Source: Diaporthe sp. PMI_573 (lineage: Eukaryota; Ascomycota; Sordariomycetes; Diaporthales; Diaporthaceae). From it: a stretch of 64,000 bases of DNA. Below, piece by piece: positions 22,399 through 33,498 of this stretch. A program made the translations under genes and the position numbers. The stretch spans positions 1 through 64,000 of the forward strand of contig JAJTUP010000035.1 of NCBI GenBank assembly GCA_021399435.1, written 5' to 3'. Numbering within the stretch: position 1 is the stretch's first letter; the number at the start of each line of letters is the position of its first letter. The notes beneath the pieces were generated by a model. That model saw only the letters and a list, made by a program, of their open reading frames with translations. It was not told where the DNA came from and made no database searches.

Positions 22399-23031
22399 AG
22401 AGAGGGGATTCAGGGCGGCCTCGATGCCCTCCTCCAGGGCAAGGTGCCTATCACCTTTACCGGCTACTTCGGAGCCGGGCCAGCAGTGGCGCCGGCGCCG
22501 GCGAGAGCTCCTACCTTGAATCTCAATACGGCTCCGGCCCCGGCCCCGGCCGCAGAGCCTCTGGCACCAGGTACGCCCGTCGTTACAGCCCTAGCTAGGG
22601 TCTTTACGGTGGGGGACGTCTGGAAGGAGTGGGAGGAAGGGATTGCAGGCCGGCCGGCCGTGCGGGTGCTGGAAGAGACGTGGGGAAGCCGCTGGCGCCC
22701 GGGGAACAGGGTCAGGGTGCAGTTCTGTCGCCGGAAGGTGATCTGGGACGAGCTCTTGGCCCGTACGGCGTCCGGTAAGAGCAAGGAGGAGGCCGTTGCA
22801 GAGCTGGAGCTCTTACGCGCCGGCCGGAGCTTGAACCGGCTCGTCGACGAGCTCAGACAGCGCCGCCGGCGAGGCCAGGGTCAGAGCCCGGGCCAGGACC
22901 AGATACGGGTACAGGTAGGGACCCCCGTGCCCGATGACCCAGGCCCAGGCCCGGGACCAGGTCCGACTCGGGGCCAGGGCCATCGGGGGCGCCGGACCCG
23001 GCTAGGGAGGAGGCGGACCGCTGTTCGTTGA
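22399..23031 (+). pseudogene. GCR1_C-domain fragment, Crypton-like, GC-rich
   Basis: An open frame without any internal ATG, so a C-terminal fragment. After an Ala/Pro-rich linker (repeated PAPAPA), residues 75-160 match the GCR1_C DNA-binding domain: VFTVGDVWKEWEEGIAG, an LEETWGSRWRPG motif, RRKVIWDELL, then EAVAELELLRAGRSLNRL and a basic tail. The domain is known from yeast Gcr1 and from Crypton tyrosine-recombinase elements of fungi. The C-terminus is Gly/Pro/Arg repeat-like. Base composition is strikingly GC-rich, unlike the AT-richer hAT sequence just upstream, so it probably came from elsewhere. The tyrosine recombinase part, if there was one, is not in the window. Confidence 0.55.
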
Positions 23032-23178
23032 CGGTAAGCCGGGCGTGTAGTTGGGTCTTTATATATATATCTATTTAGAAGACGTATTTTTGAAGATTAA
23101 AGAGCCGTAGGATCAGTGCATTGTTATCTCGTAGTCCTTGCAGCGGAGCCTAGCCCCCCATCCCTTCCCGGCGCTACA

Positions 23179-23309
23179 CACGCAAATATCTCGACGGCCA
23201 GTAGCCTATACGGCGCCGCTCCTGGACCAAACGCACCGTCGGAGTGCAGCAGTCCCCCAGGCCCCGGAAGGGCCTCGATTGGGCCGCTGGCCGTCGAGAT
23301 ATTCGCGTG
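23179..23309. repeat. Inverted repeat pair, 131-bp hairpin-forming unit
   Basis: The left arm contains AATATCTCGACGGCCAG (ending 23201) and the right arm (23287-23309) is its reverse complement; the arms extend to about 23 bp with one mismatch. The loop of about 85 bp is GC-rich and non-coding. It lies just beyond the GCR1_C fragment. It could be a very small MITE or a regulatory hairpin; no target duplication is evident. Confidence 0.5.
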
Positions 23310-24063
23310 CGCGGCGGCGGGCACTTATCAGATGGTAGTTGTGTAATCGCATACGATTTCCCGAAATTACTCCGCAAAACGACCCCACGATAAGTTCTGC
23401 TTATCGAGTATAATCACGTCTCGAAGTTTCTCAAACAGCTTGAATCCCTTATAGTTATTAGTTTTCTTTGTTGACAAGAGCCGCAGAAGATTCCTCCTGG
23501 AGCTGGTCTCTGGCGTTGCCCGAGGTCCTCATATAATGCTTCTGAGGAAATATGAGAGATATGCCACGCACGGGCTCAAACTGGGCGAAGTCGCCGAGGA
23601 CCATTACAATCGGGATACCTCCAAACTGCATTCTTTCATCTTCTCTTACTAGCGTAGCGTTTGTAGCTTCCCCTGGTCAAACTATCTCTGTAATAAGTGG
23701 GCCGTAGAAAAGGACTGTGCAGGATGTAGCTGCTAAATTCTTTGAACGCGGATATTCGGGCCCAAAAAATCGGATGCTGCGCCCATTTTATGACTAATCA
23801 GCGGGTCCCCATGTGCCCGAATTGTAATTTCACACGTATTCGCCATACCCCAAAAAAATGTCACAACATTACTCTTCATGCTACACCATGAAGCTATTCC
23901 CACTTGCTCTGGGGCACCAAATAAGCACTATTCGGCCGAATTTCGTCGATTAGTCAATCGACCAATTGCTCTACTATTGCAAAACAAGCGTAATTAGGGC
24001 TAATTAAGTGTGTTTAGCGACGAAGTTGACTGCTACGTCGCTCGGCCCGTCGCCCACGAAGTC
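23310..24063. other. No supported gene
   Basis: Mixed sequence without a coding pattern. The adjoining integrase fragment suggests some of it is decayed retroelement sequence, but I could not confirm that. Confidence 0.35.
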
Positions 24064-24380
24064 AATTACCCGGCCCGTTACTCACATGCAGAGTGTCAGG
24101 ACTCATCTGGGATTACTATCTTGAAAGTCGCGATAGCGAAACCCTCCTCACGGTTATGAAATCATTCCTGGGGATGATGAAGACGCAATACAACACCAAG
24201 GTCAAGATCATCGAATGTGACGGAGAACTGTTTAGCCGCAGACGAGCCGTCAGAGAATTTCTCGAGTCAAAACATATCAAGATCGAGCCCTCAGCACCCA
24301 ACACACAAGCACAAAACGGAGGAGCCGAGCGCTCAGGGGGTGTGATCAAGATCAAGGAGATAAATACAGATAAACTTTAG
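24064..24380 (+). pseudogene. Copia-type integrase core fragment
   Basis: An open frame shows the Ty1/copia integrase catalytic core: SGLIWDYYLESRDSETL, then TKVKIIECDGELFSRR with the second catalytic Asp, and IEPSAPNTQAQNGGAERSGG with the catalytic Glu. After that the frame diverges and stops. The gag, protease, N-terminal integrase, reverse transcriptase and RNase H portions are missing. It is a short internal fragment of an LTR retrotransposon polyprotein. Confidence 0.8.
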
Positions 24381-24999
24381 AAATCAGGCTATCTAATGAA
24401 CTAGGTTACATACTTTTTGGGTAAGAAATAAGGGGAATGCAGAGGTACGAAGTTAGGGTCTTAAAACAGCCCAAAAAATCGACTCACGGCCACCAAACTC
24501 ATCTCCCGGCGTGCACGCCCCATGGGCACATAGAGAAAATCTAGTGCCAAGTCTAGGGTAACTCCTTGCGTGCAGAGTGCCAAGCACCAACACCCTGATG
24601 AGCGTTTCCGTTTAACATCAAATTAGGAAACGGAGCAGTAGCCATAACCAACTGAATGCATTCGCTCGGGTCAATAGGGAGATTCCCAAGGGAGAAAAGT
24701 TTAAGATTTTAATGAAAACATTTGCTTTTTGCGTATTTGGTTCTTTATATTTAGATTCAGACCTGAACTCTTGTCTTGCCCTTTTGAGGTAAGCATCGGC
24801 CTCTTCAAGTTCTGAGGTTAAGGTTCCGGTCCGAGGTCCGCAGGGCATCACTCAGTTTTAGAAGGTGTTCCACCGTTGCGTGCGCACGACCGACTTTGAC
24901 AACAGGAATTTCCGAGCGCCGCTGAAGCGGCTCAAAAATCGGCTTGAAGAATTAGGCGCGAGTGGGCCGAAAAAAAAAAAGTCAAAAGGTTGGACTAAA
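24381..24999. other. No supported gene
   Basis: Possibly further decayed retroelement sequence. A plus-strand frame from 24865 reads as a short charged helix (RLKNRLEELGASGPKKKKS) and then enters the left inverted repeat; I do not trust it as a gene. Confidence 0.35.
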
Positions 25000-25401
25000 T
25001 GTCACGGCCAGCACGAGATGCAGCATGGGAGCTGGGTCTATTGGCGCTATCAACGAATATTGTCAGATTATCACCCTTTTAGGTATATAGGATGTGTAAT
25101 TAGGGTCCAATTGATGGGGTGGTCACTGTGTGTATTGTGATGATGTCTTGTCCAGGTTCTCTAGTGCGACCCCGCCCGTTCAGGGGGCTGGTTTTGTCGT
25201 GATGGGCACAATGATGCCTCAGGCACACATTTGTCAAATGCCCGTCACATCTGACAAATATTCTAAGCTGAGGAGAGGAGAAGAAAGGGGAGAGCGAAGC
25301 TCTGGCGGTCTCTGGCTCGCGAAGTCTTGACGCGACTGTGGGGCTAAGGGTTAGGGTCCTTGTGACGGCCAGGTGGCTTGCCTACCATGGCTGCCGTCAC
25401 A
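25000..25401 (+). repeat. Left copy of an inverted repeat flanking the Helitron-like block
   Basis: Starts TGTCACGGCCAGCACGAGAT and ends GGCTGCCGTCACA. Apart from a 201-bp interruption (a nested MITE plus duplicated target) it matches, in opposite orientation, 36791-37022, including shared stretches such as GGGAGCTGGGTCTATTGG and GGGAGAGCGAAGCTC. Both ends of the unit are themselves inverted (TGT[C/G]ACGGC), so each copy might be a MITE of its own rather than the terminal repeat of one large element. It contains GGGTTAGGGT, a short telomere-like string that is too short to mean anything alone. Confidence 0.75.
25061..25256. mobile_element. Nested 196-bp MITE with 5-bp target-site duplication
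   Basis: Begins TGTCAGAT and ends ATCTGACA. It is flanked by AATAT on both sides (25056-25060 and 25257-25261). The opposite repeat copy near 36930-36940 shows the empty site with AATAT once. So this is a clean insertion into the left inverted repeat. The interior is non-coding. The duplication length does not by itself fix the superfamily. Confidence 0.85.
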
Positions 25402-25564
25402 GAGAACACCACGATTATCATTGAATCCCAGAGGTTTATGAATCTGTGGGAAAAGAAAGCTACCAAAAGAAATCTGCAGGGATAATAACCCTCGTCTTAA
25501 TGAGAGGAGATTGTGCCTGATCAAATAAAGAATAACAAAACTGTAACACTGTTTTCTTCCTAGC

Positions 25565-28150
25565 TCACCCCTGGTGCTCGCGATCCCATCTCTCTTTCGC
25601 CATTTCATACTCCCAGCCTTGGAAGTCGTCATCTATGATGGGGATGACCACAGAGTGGTGTGATTCCCTCCAGATATCGTCCCAATCTGGGACCACGGGA
25701 GGAGGTGTATTGCCTCGCTGACCACGGAGTCGAAGCTTGTATCCTGATTGCTCTACATAGTGGCGTGAAGAGGTTTGACGCCTTTGAGCAGGGGCTTTGG
25801 GTGCGGGAGGCGCTGGAGCCTGCCGTGGTTGGAATTGGGGTATTACCAAGCCCGGGGGGATCTGAGCAGGTCTGAGTACCAGTGGAGAGTGTCTGGCTGA
25901 CTGGTCTTGTGATGTGGCTCGCTGTCGGGGACCGGGTTGCTGCGGGAGGTGTTGTTGAGGCTTACTTTGAAGCCGCAGCCGTGATACCTGCTGCGGGACG
26001 TTTTGATTAGGGCCAGATAAGCCACCTTTTCTATGGCGATCCTCAGTTGGGGTTATTTCGAGCGTGGGATCTTCAAAGGTCAGCTGATTGATATTCTTCA
26101 TTAGCTTAGCTTTCGTCTTTCGGACCTTTCGCTGCTGAGCTATGGGTGTTGAGGGCTGATTAGTGAAGGGGTCAGGTGATTGAGGCACGGGCGTCCCTCG
26201 AATGCTGGGTGTCGCCCCCAGGCTTGCGCTTTGGATTGCAATGTTAGCGCTCATTACATAACACTGCTTAGCCATGACTGATACTGATCTTGTCTGTCGA
26301 CCAGTGACCTGAGCAGCATCCTCTGTCGAGATCTCAGGTATGTCAACGTTTGAACAGACACGATATGGAATAGGGGTTGCATTGGGGTAAAAGGGAATGA
26401 TGGTGTCTGGTGGAATTGAATGCAGCAGGAGCACAAAAGTGCAAAAATGATTTTTTAGAACAGGACTAGCAAAACAAAAGCTAGTAAATCAATGCGTTAC
26501 TTTTCTTTCAATTTTAAGTAGAGACATAAACAGTTACGTGGATATGGGGACTAGACCATGGTACTTTCTCCCACATTAGAGTTTGCATTATTAGTTAAAC
26601 TTCCGAGATCACTACAGCCACCTCCTCTTTTGCTTTGGGCTATCTGCATTGGGTTCCGTCTGCTCAGCTCGCTGCTTGCCTTTCCTTGATAAACGCTGTT
26701 GAGGAGGTGTCGGTAAGACCACTGTTGTTGGCGATAATAGGTTTGAGGCACCAAAGATATCCTTCTCGTCTTGATTTAGTAGAGTGGACTCAATGACTAG
26801 CTGATTAGTTGGTGTCAACACGGGAGCTATGATCAGAGTTCAAGTAGTCAGCAGCAATGCGTAGGTTTAAGATCGGGTAAGATGATACTCACAAAAGCTG
26901 CTAGGCCCTGCAACTACTTCATCTCGCTGTCTTGCTGGTGTTCTTGGCTTTTGCGGGGATGATTGGTCTAAGGTGGGACTGATTAGCAACAAGTTCAGTG
27001 CAGATTAAGTTGCAGTTTGACCGCAAGGGATGTACTGTACCTGTCTGGCGAGTTTGTTCCGGTGATGTTGATGTGCCATAATGTCTTGATTTGGGTTTAT
27101 TTTGCGAGGATGGCGTATTTGGATTGATAGGTTGTTGTGTCTCAATATATGGTGGTGGTGGAGCGCCCTCTAGTTGCAGTCTGCCCATTATTTGCCACTC
27201 GGAGGAAATGATGACGAGTATTGGCATATCATCGTAATTCGGGGGCTTAACCCTGAGCAGATCAGAGTTCAAAACGCCAACAATGTGCCCCATGCCAAAT
27301 ATCCATTCGCGTTCTTGGAGTGGATTCTTAGATGCCCAGCTCTAACAGCGTACTTTCCAAGGTTGTTGACTTAGTGGGAAGAGGAGAAGGACATGGTACA
27401 TGTAGTAGTAACGGCCTTGACATGGGCCATTTGAGGAGGCGATGTAGGTGCTTAGCCGAATAAAGCAGAGTGAGTCCCTCTGTCCAACTGGCTAGTGAGG
27501 GGATGGGTTGATAGAGAAGGTTGTTTTGTTAATGGGTCCAGCAAAGGTGGCTATTGGAGATTGGGCAGGGAAAACGTCCCTGTCCCTCTCGGGTATATTT
27601 TTGATTTGACTGGATAGTTTAGGTGCGATACTTTGAATTTGTTAGTGGTCTGATTAGAGAGGTTGAGTAGCTTGGGTTTGCTTATGCTTGAATTATGCGG
27701 TCTTTGGGAAGAATAAGGGGCATTGAGATGAGAGAGTCGTTAGAGTGCAGGTCGCGGTGTATAGGGAATTTATACGGCATGATAGGAGCTGTGATTTGAA
27801 ACCAGGCGCCATCACCGTGGAAGTCTAGCTGATCAATATGACTTGAGACCCATGGATTAAAAGCAATTAATCTAGTATCGAAGCCTCTGCCGTCCTTACC
27901 CCCATCAACCAGGAGGTTAAGATAGTCCTGATCAACCCAAGTTGGTGGGCAGAATGAGATTGGAACTGTGGCGGAGAAGCTGCCGTAGGTGATGTCTTGC
28001 TTGTCTTTTGGGATAGTTGTGGGATCCAGAAGCTCCCCCAGTATAGTGACAACTAGGGTAGATCCGAGAACGCCAGGTCGCAGTTGGCTTTCATATTTTG
28101 GCAGGGGGGTTTTAACGGTTATAGTTATAGAGGTCTGATTAGATTAAATA
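25565..28150 (-). pseudogene. Decayed multi-part gene of unknown family, opposite to the Helitron Rep
   Basis: Several minus-strand segments read as one protein with interruptions. The upstream part (28150 to about 27690) contains GVLGSTLVVTILGELLDPTT, WVDQDYLNLLVDGGKDGRGF, NPWVSSHIDQLDFHGDGAW and MPYKFPIHRDLHSNDSL, then TAA codons in place of probable CAA. A middle part (27293-26550) has normal-looking introns (for example a GTGAGT donor near 26894 and a GTACAG donor near 27041) around SSPQKPRTPARQRDEVVAGP and LVIESTLLNQDEKDIFGASN. The last part (26434-25565) is a 289-codon ORF rich in Gln, Pro and Arg, ending in VPDWDDIWRES and WEYEMAKERWDREH. I recognise no family. The linkage of parts is inferred from orientation, spacing and splice signals. 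Confidence 0.45.
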
Positions 28151-29024
28151 GAAACAGGATAATAATGTATAGTAATGCAGACTTTAAACTTAATTGTGAA
28201 TTAGAAGACAAGACGTAAAGAAGCATGAATATAGAAGCTCTAGCTATTGGGGAAGAGTAAAGCGAGCTTTGATCACGGAGACTGGTAATATCTATAGAAC
28301 TCTACATACTTCGGGTTATCGGTGAGGATTCTTTAATAGCACATATGACATTAGTAGGGAAAGCATTATAGATTTTACTTTACCATACTTAAGATTGCTG
28401 ATTAGATTGATTTGAAACTAAGGGGATGATTTAGAGACGTTTTAAAGTAAGTTTAGCAGGGCGGTGATGTATTCAGTTGCTTTCCAACCTCACCCTCCAG
28501 CTGATTACAATCTTTGTAGCTCCAGGAGATGAGCTATTATGAACAAGACAACTTCGGTTACGACAACGTTCCGTGTGGGTGTATAGTATGTTTAGGGGCT
28601 GAGAATTAGCTCGATTGTCGCAGTTTGAGCGAGGGGTCTAGGATGTAGAGGTGAATGGATTGCAGCATTATGTCGCTGTGGTGACCAGGTCGCGTTTTAC
28701 AATTCGCCTCAGGGGTTTAAGATTTCAAATTCGGTCAATGTCTACGAGCAGCAGGGTTGCTGGTCAGGTCGCCTGGAGCAGTTTAGGCCAGGGGTTTGGA
28801 TAAGATGTAGCATTATTAGTGGTTGACGATTAGGCCGCGTATTATAGTTTAAGCCAGGGATTTAGAATTTAGTAGAAGGTTGACATGTAGCATTGTAGGG
28901 GGTGGTGATTAGACGGCCAATTATAGTTTAAGCCAGGGGTTGTTAGTCGGCAGTTAGCAAATTTGTAGTTTGGAGATTGTGATTTGGTTAATGTAGTTAT
29001 TAGTTTATAGGTATTTTCGGTCTT
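28151..29024. other. AT-rich spacer between the two divergent element genes
   Basis: No open frame of use. The sequence is rich in TAG and TTAG, with many GATTAG words that look like mutated GATCAG. Probably the shared upstream region, and decayed 5' coding parts, of the divergent unknown gene and the Rep gene. Confidence 0.4.
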
Positions 29025-32000
29025 ATGATGGATGGTTTGGTTGTTTACTCTACTTTTCTAATTATTAATGTGAAGATTGGTACCAACTATTTCAAACCGT
29101 TTATCTTTTGTATCGACTTAATGACTCCCCAGAAATGGAGAGTTCAGTTGGGCGGAAATAGATACCGTCGAGCTGACCCAGAGTTCAGCGACTGGGCTGG
29201 CAGTATTGCGAGGGAAACGAGCAACGTAGTGTTAGGAGTAGACAGCATTGTTGTAGGGAGTAGTACACCTTCCTCTACTTCTGATCAGATGGCTTGACTA
29301 TAGAGTGTCTGGTCAGCTAGTCAAGAATGTCGACGTAAATTAAAAAGGCCGGCGCAGTTAGCAGATGATAGAAGTGAAGAGTTTGACGACGCACAACGAC
29401 TGTTACTTGAACCCAGAAGGGAAGCTATTGCAATCATTCTTTCCTAGATTTGCCGGGACTACGATTAGGAGAGAATTGCGTCTGACTAGAGTCAGTGGTG
29501 CGACCAAGTCCCGCGAGATCTCAAGCTAGAGACTGTTTAGTTGTATCTCAGGACCATGTACGACGAGATTACGTTGCCTATAGAAAGCTGTGCCATTTGC
29601 TTAATACAAACTCCACCAAAAAACATACGAAAGTGTCGATGGCAGACCCAGCTTTCACCCATTTTAAAGCAGTTCCTCTTTGCAAAGACTTAGTGTCGGT
29701 CATGCTTTTCGACTGATTAGAGCGATGGCTACGCAGAAATTTGTGATGATTGCGACGGGGACATTTGAAATGAGAAACAGCCTGAAAATTGTGGTGGAGA
29801 TCTTCGTTTCCTTATATGCTTTCATCTTTATCCACCAGAACTAAGGGGTCTCACGATCGCTGAGGAGCGACTGATTAGTCTAAATGTTCCTTATGGGTAT
29901 ATCACGAGATATTGCAGGCCAACTTTTGCTGGAACATCATGGCATTATCGATAATACAAGCAAGGTCATATATCTGTTTACATCAATGACCTTGATAGCC
30001 TTATAGCGATGGTTTTGCCTCATCCTCTGGTCAAGATGATGGAGAGTATTCGAGTGTGCTGGAGCGGTGCTCAGGTGCTATCTGCGATGGATCTCAGCAA
30101 GTTGATGTTTGTTTGTCCACGCAGAATTATGAGGGCTTTACGCTGGAAGAAATTTCACGACGAATTGTACGCCAATGTTCAGATCGACGAGAATATAATG
30201 TCGACGTGGGATCTTGACCCGGAGACATCAGTGCCCACCGCTCTTTGGAATCACTTGGAGGAAATAGAGGATACCCTTGCCTCTAATATCCGTTCTGCCC
30301 TTATTACATCTGGTCTTGATAGGCCTGATTAGGATAAGCCGAGAGAGGGGGACTTAGAATCGTCGATACATAAGGTGGTACAGGATGTTATTGGTGTTTA
30401 CAATGATTTAAGGTCTGATCAGATGGACCTCAATCTACCAGCTGACTTTTTCGGGGAATTGGACCAACCCAGTCTCTCAAGTAGTCTGTTTCCTTTAGAT
30501 AAGGATGGGGTCTACAATAATGCTAATCGATTAGACTTCCTTTATAATGTTGTCGACAGTTAAGGTCCTTCTTCTAGAGGCCAGGGACAACCTCCCGGCA
30601 TTAGCTATAAACCCTTTATTAATGTTGGGCGAAGCCATTAGTTTGCAAACAGTTTTAAGTCAAATTTCTGGGCAAAGATATTTAGATTGTTGTTTCCAAA
30701 TGGGCTTGGTGGTCTGATCTCAACAAAAGCAGTAACTTCTATTGATAGGGTCTCGCTGCCGATTCAAAATCTTACTCTTTAATGTTGGCTTTCTATTGTA
30801 TTGCGTCAAGAAGGTGGTCGTTTTTCAACACACCCAGCATTTGCCTTCTTAGCATTTAATATGCTTCTCCGCTCAATAAACCGTTAGATTAGTTCGGCAA
30901 GAATGCACCACGCGAATTATGATTAGCTTGCGGAACTATACGCACAAGTCTCAGGGAACCAGGATCGACTAGAGCGTGCGCGAGCTGAGCTAAAACAAAA
31001 TAGGAGGACTACTAATCGGGAAGTTACAGCAATACTGAGAGAGCTCTCTGTATATAGTGAGAACCATCCCTTCTCAAGTAAGGCGAGAAGGAAGTCTCGA
31101 GGACGCATCAAATCTCTTTGTATTGCCGCGGGTTTACCAGCTATTTGGCTAACGGTAAACCCTAACGATCTCGACCATCCAGTCTGCATTATACTAAGCA
31201 AGAAGCGTCTTATTGATCCTGGAGTATTACAACTTTAAAATGAGATTATCGCGAGCAGATGGGAACATGCATCCTATGCTTTAAGCGATCCTCTTAGCGC
31301 TGCTCAGTTCTTCCACCGGGAAATGGAGTTATTTTTCGAGCATTATGTTTGTGTGGGCAATCTATTGATTTTTGGACGGGTTAAACACTATATTGGTTTG
31401 GTTGAGACAAATGAACGACACTCATTATATATGCATAGACTAATCTGGCTTTACGGCGCTTTTGATCTCCCGCTGATTACCAAGACTCTTCAAGATCCAC
31501 AGGAGGAGAGTTTTCGAGCAAAGGTTCTCGCTTTTCTTGAGAATTTAATTTCTCAGAACTTGGACTATGATACTGGTCGCAGTTATCAGAAATCCTATAC
31601 TCTCCAGGAAGTAAATTGGATTATGATCAATTGCAGGGAACAACTGGACGCCGCGTTTGATAACGAGGCCAACTTTTCTGCTTATTGCAGGTAGTTACAC
31701 ATGTATACTCTGACGTGTGTTAAGCATATTCCTTGAGATGAATTGAGAAATCGATTCGAGGCAGGCCGATTAGAACAGGAGTCAGAACGTTAGCGGAAGC
31801 GTTGACGGCAAGAGTTGCGTGCTTTTCTTTGTTGCTTTCGATTTCCGAAGAATTTAGTCCCAACGTCCAATGTTGATGAGGACGGAGTTGTTTATCTTGA
31901 GCGGAATCACCGAATGATCAATAACTACAACTAATTAATGGCCGTTGGCCTTTGACATAATCACGACATCAATTTTATTTTTACCCGTACTCGCGCTTTT

Positions 32001-33498
32001 GCTTTATCTCGTTATATTATGTACTATGCGACGAAATCTCGACTTCCTATTACTGCTGGAATTAGTGCCGTGCTAGCTTTACAAAGGCGTGGCGGTGATC
32101 AGGGCAATCAGAGTTTAGTCTCGATTAGTGACAACAGCGGCACTAGACCCGAAGCGAGCAGACAATTTTGGATGAAGCTGGCTAATCGGGTTTCAAGTGA
32201 GGTGGAAGTTTTTGCTGTTGAGGTTTGCTCTTCTTTACTTGACTATCCAACCGAGTATTGCTTTGTTTAGGACAAGAATTGGTCGTATTTGAATTTGAAT
32301 ATTGTGTTTTGGACCGTATTTAACAGATGGTTATATTTGCGCAGTCTTGCAGCTGTTGGAGGAAATCAGGTTAATGAGGGTGATCATGTCGTATTTACTG
32401 GAACAGGTCGTCGTTTGTCAATAGTGGAGGCTTACCCGCATTGAGGCGAGGTTCTTGCTTACCTTTGTTTATACGAGTATGCGAGGATCATCAAGATCAA
32501 GAAGCTTAGGCGTGGTTAGATATCGAGTGGTTCGAGTCAGATTCCTTTGGAGAGCAACAGTAGTTTGCCAAGTGGCTTCATCCAGGAACTCCGATCAGGC
32601 GATGAATTGGCTACTGTCTCAATGGGAAATGTTGGGTCATTATTTAGCTCTAGTGGTTCCCCGAGTGGCATTAATAGGTACGTAATTTGGATATAGAAGT
32701 ATGGTTTCCCGTATTGATACATATAATAGGTCCCTTATCCTTAAGCTTGCACTTTTCGTGCCGTGGCAGGAATTTCTCTGCGCGGATGGAGAGGACCCTG
32801 ATCAGCTCTGGATGGATTATAGATAGGATTTGAGCCCTGTTTTACAGCAGGTGCTAACCAACATTTAGTTACTGGAATTCAGCAAAGAAGACGCTGATCT
32901 CGACTCTCGCATTAGAGATGAACCGATTGCTGAGGAGACAGAGCAAGTTGACATTACGGGTGGTGGTTGCGGGAACACTAATTTCGATATTAAAAGCCTT
33001 GATGGCAACCATGGAGGTCTAGCCCTTGCTGCTTTGGCAATAGGGTCGATGATTAGAGGAGCTAAAGACATCAACATTTTGAACCTCCAGAAACCTAGTT
33101 TAGCCGCTGATCAGACGTTACTCGATTTCCAGCATTTTATCACCAAGCCAGGGGAATTCTTAGCGGAGAAGCAAATAGAGTCCGAGGATTTGCTTGATAG
33201 TGAAGATTTCGGGTTTAATATCTCTGCTGGAAATTTCACACCAAAGAAGATTAAGGAGATTATCGACCTTTAGAAAGCAGCAGATCAGCGTATTGCAAGG
33301 AGTCTCGCCTCTAGAGAGCTACAGGGTATGGATTTGGGTGAACACAATAATTTCGAGCAGGGATGCGGCAGTGGACAAAATCGCTATTTCGGCCCTGATT
33401 AGAGGACAGAGGTGACGCTGGGCCGATTAACGTCTTATCGTGAAGCTGGGAAGAGGTCATTAGAGTTATGGACGTTAAATTAACGTCAAGCCCTTGCG
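29025..33498 (+). pseudogene. Helitron replication initiator (DUF6570 + Helitron_like_N), decayed
   Basis: One reading frame, interrupted by many TAA/TAG codons, spans 29025 to about 32680. In order it shows a DUF6570-type region (PPELRGLTIAEERLISLNVP, VYINDLDSLIAMVLPHPL, then SAMDLSKLMFVCPRRIMRAL), a region with HPAFAFLAFNMLLRS, the Helitron_like_N hallmark AAGLPAIWLTVNPNDLDHP, the Rep segment FGRVKHYIGLVETNERHSLY followed by MHRLIWLYG, and MYYATKS with VANR-like and DYPTEY stretches. The expected HUH motif H-x-H now reads Y-x-H. A probable intron at 32679-32731 (GTACGT to ATAATAG) leads into the frame LALFVPWQEFLCADGED, which is the frame of the helicase. Nearly all stops are explained by CA to TA changes. 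The enzyme cannot be functional. Confidence 0.8.

Noticed and set aside
25345..25360. Telomere-like GGGTTAGGGT in both inverted repeats
   Set aside because: Only about one and a half repeat units, and part of the dispersed repeat rather than a telomere or interstitial array.
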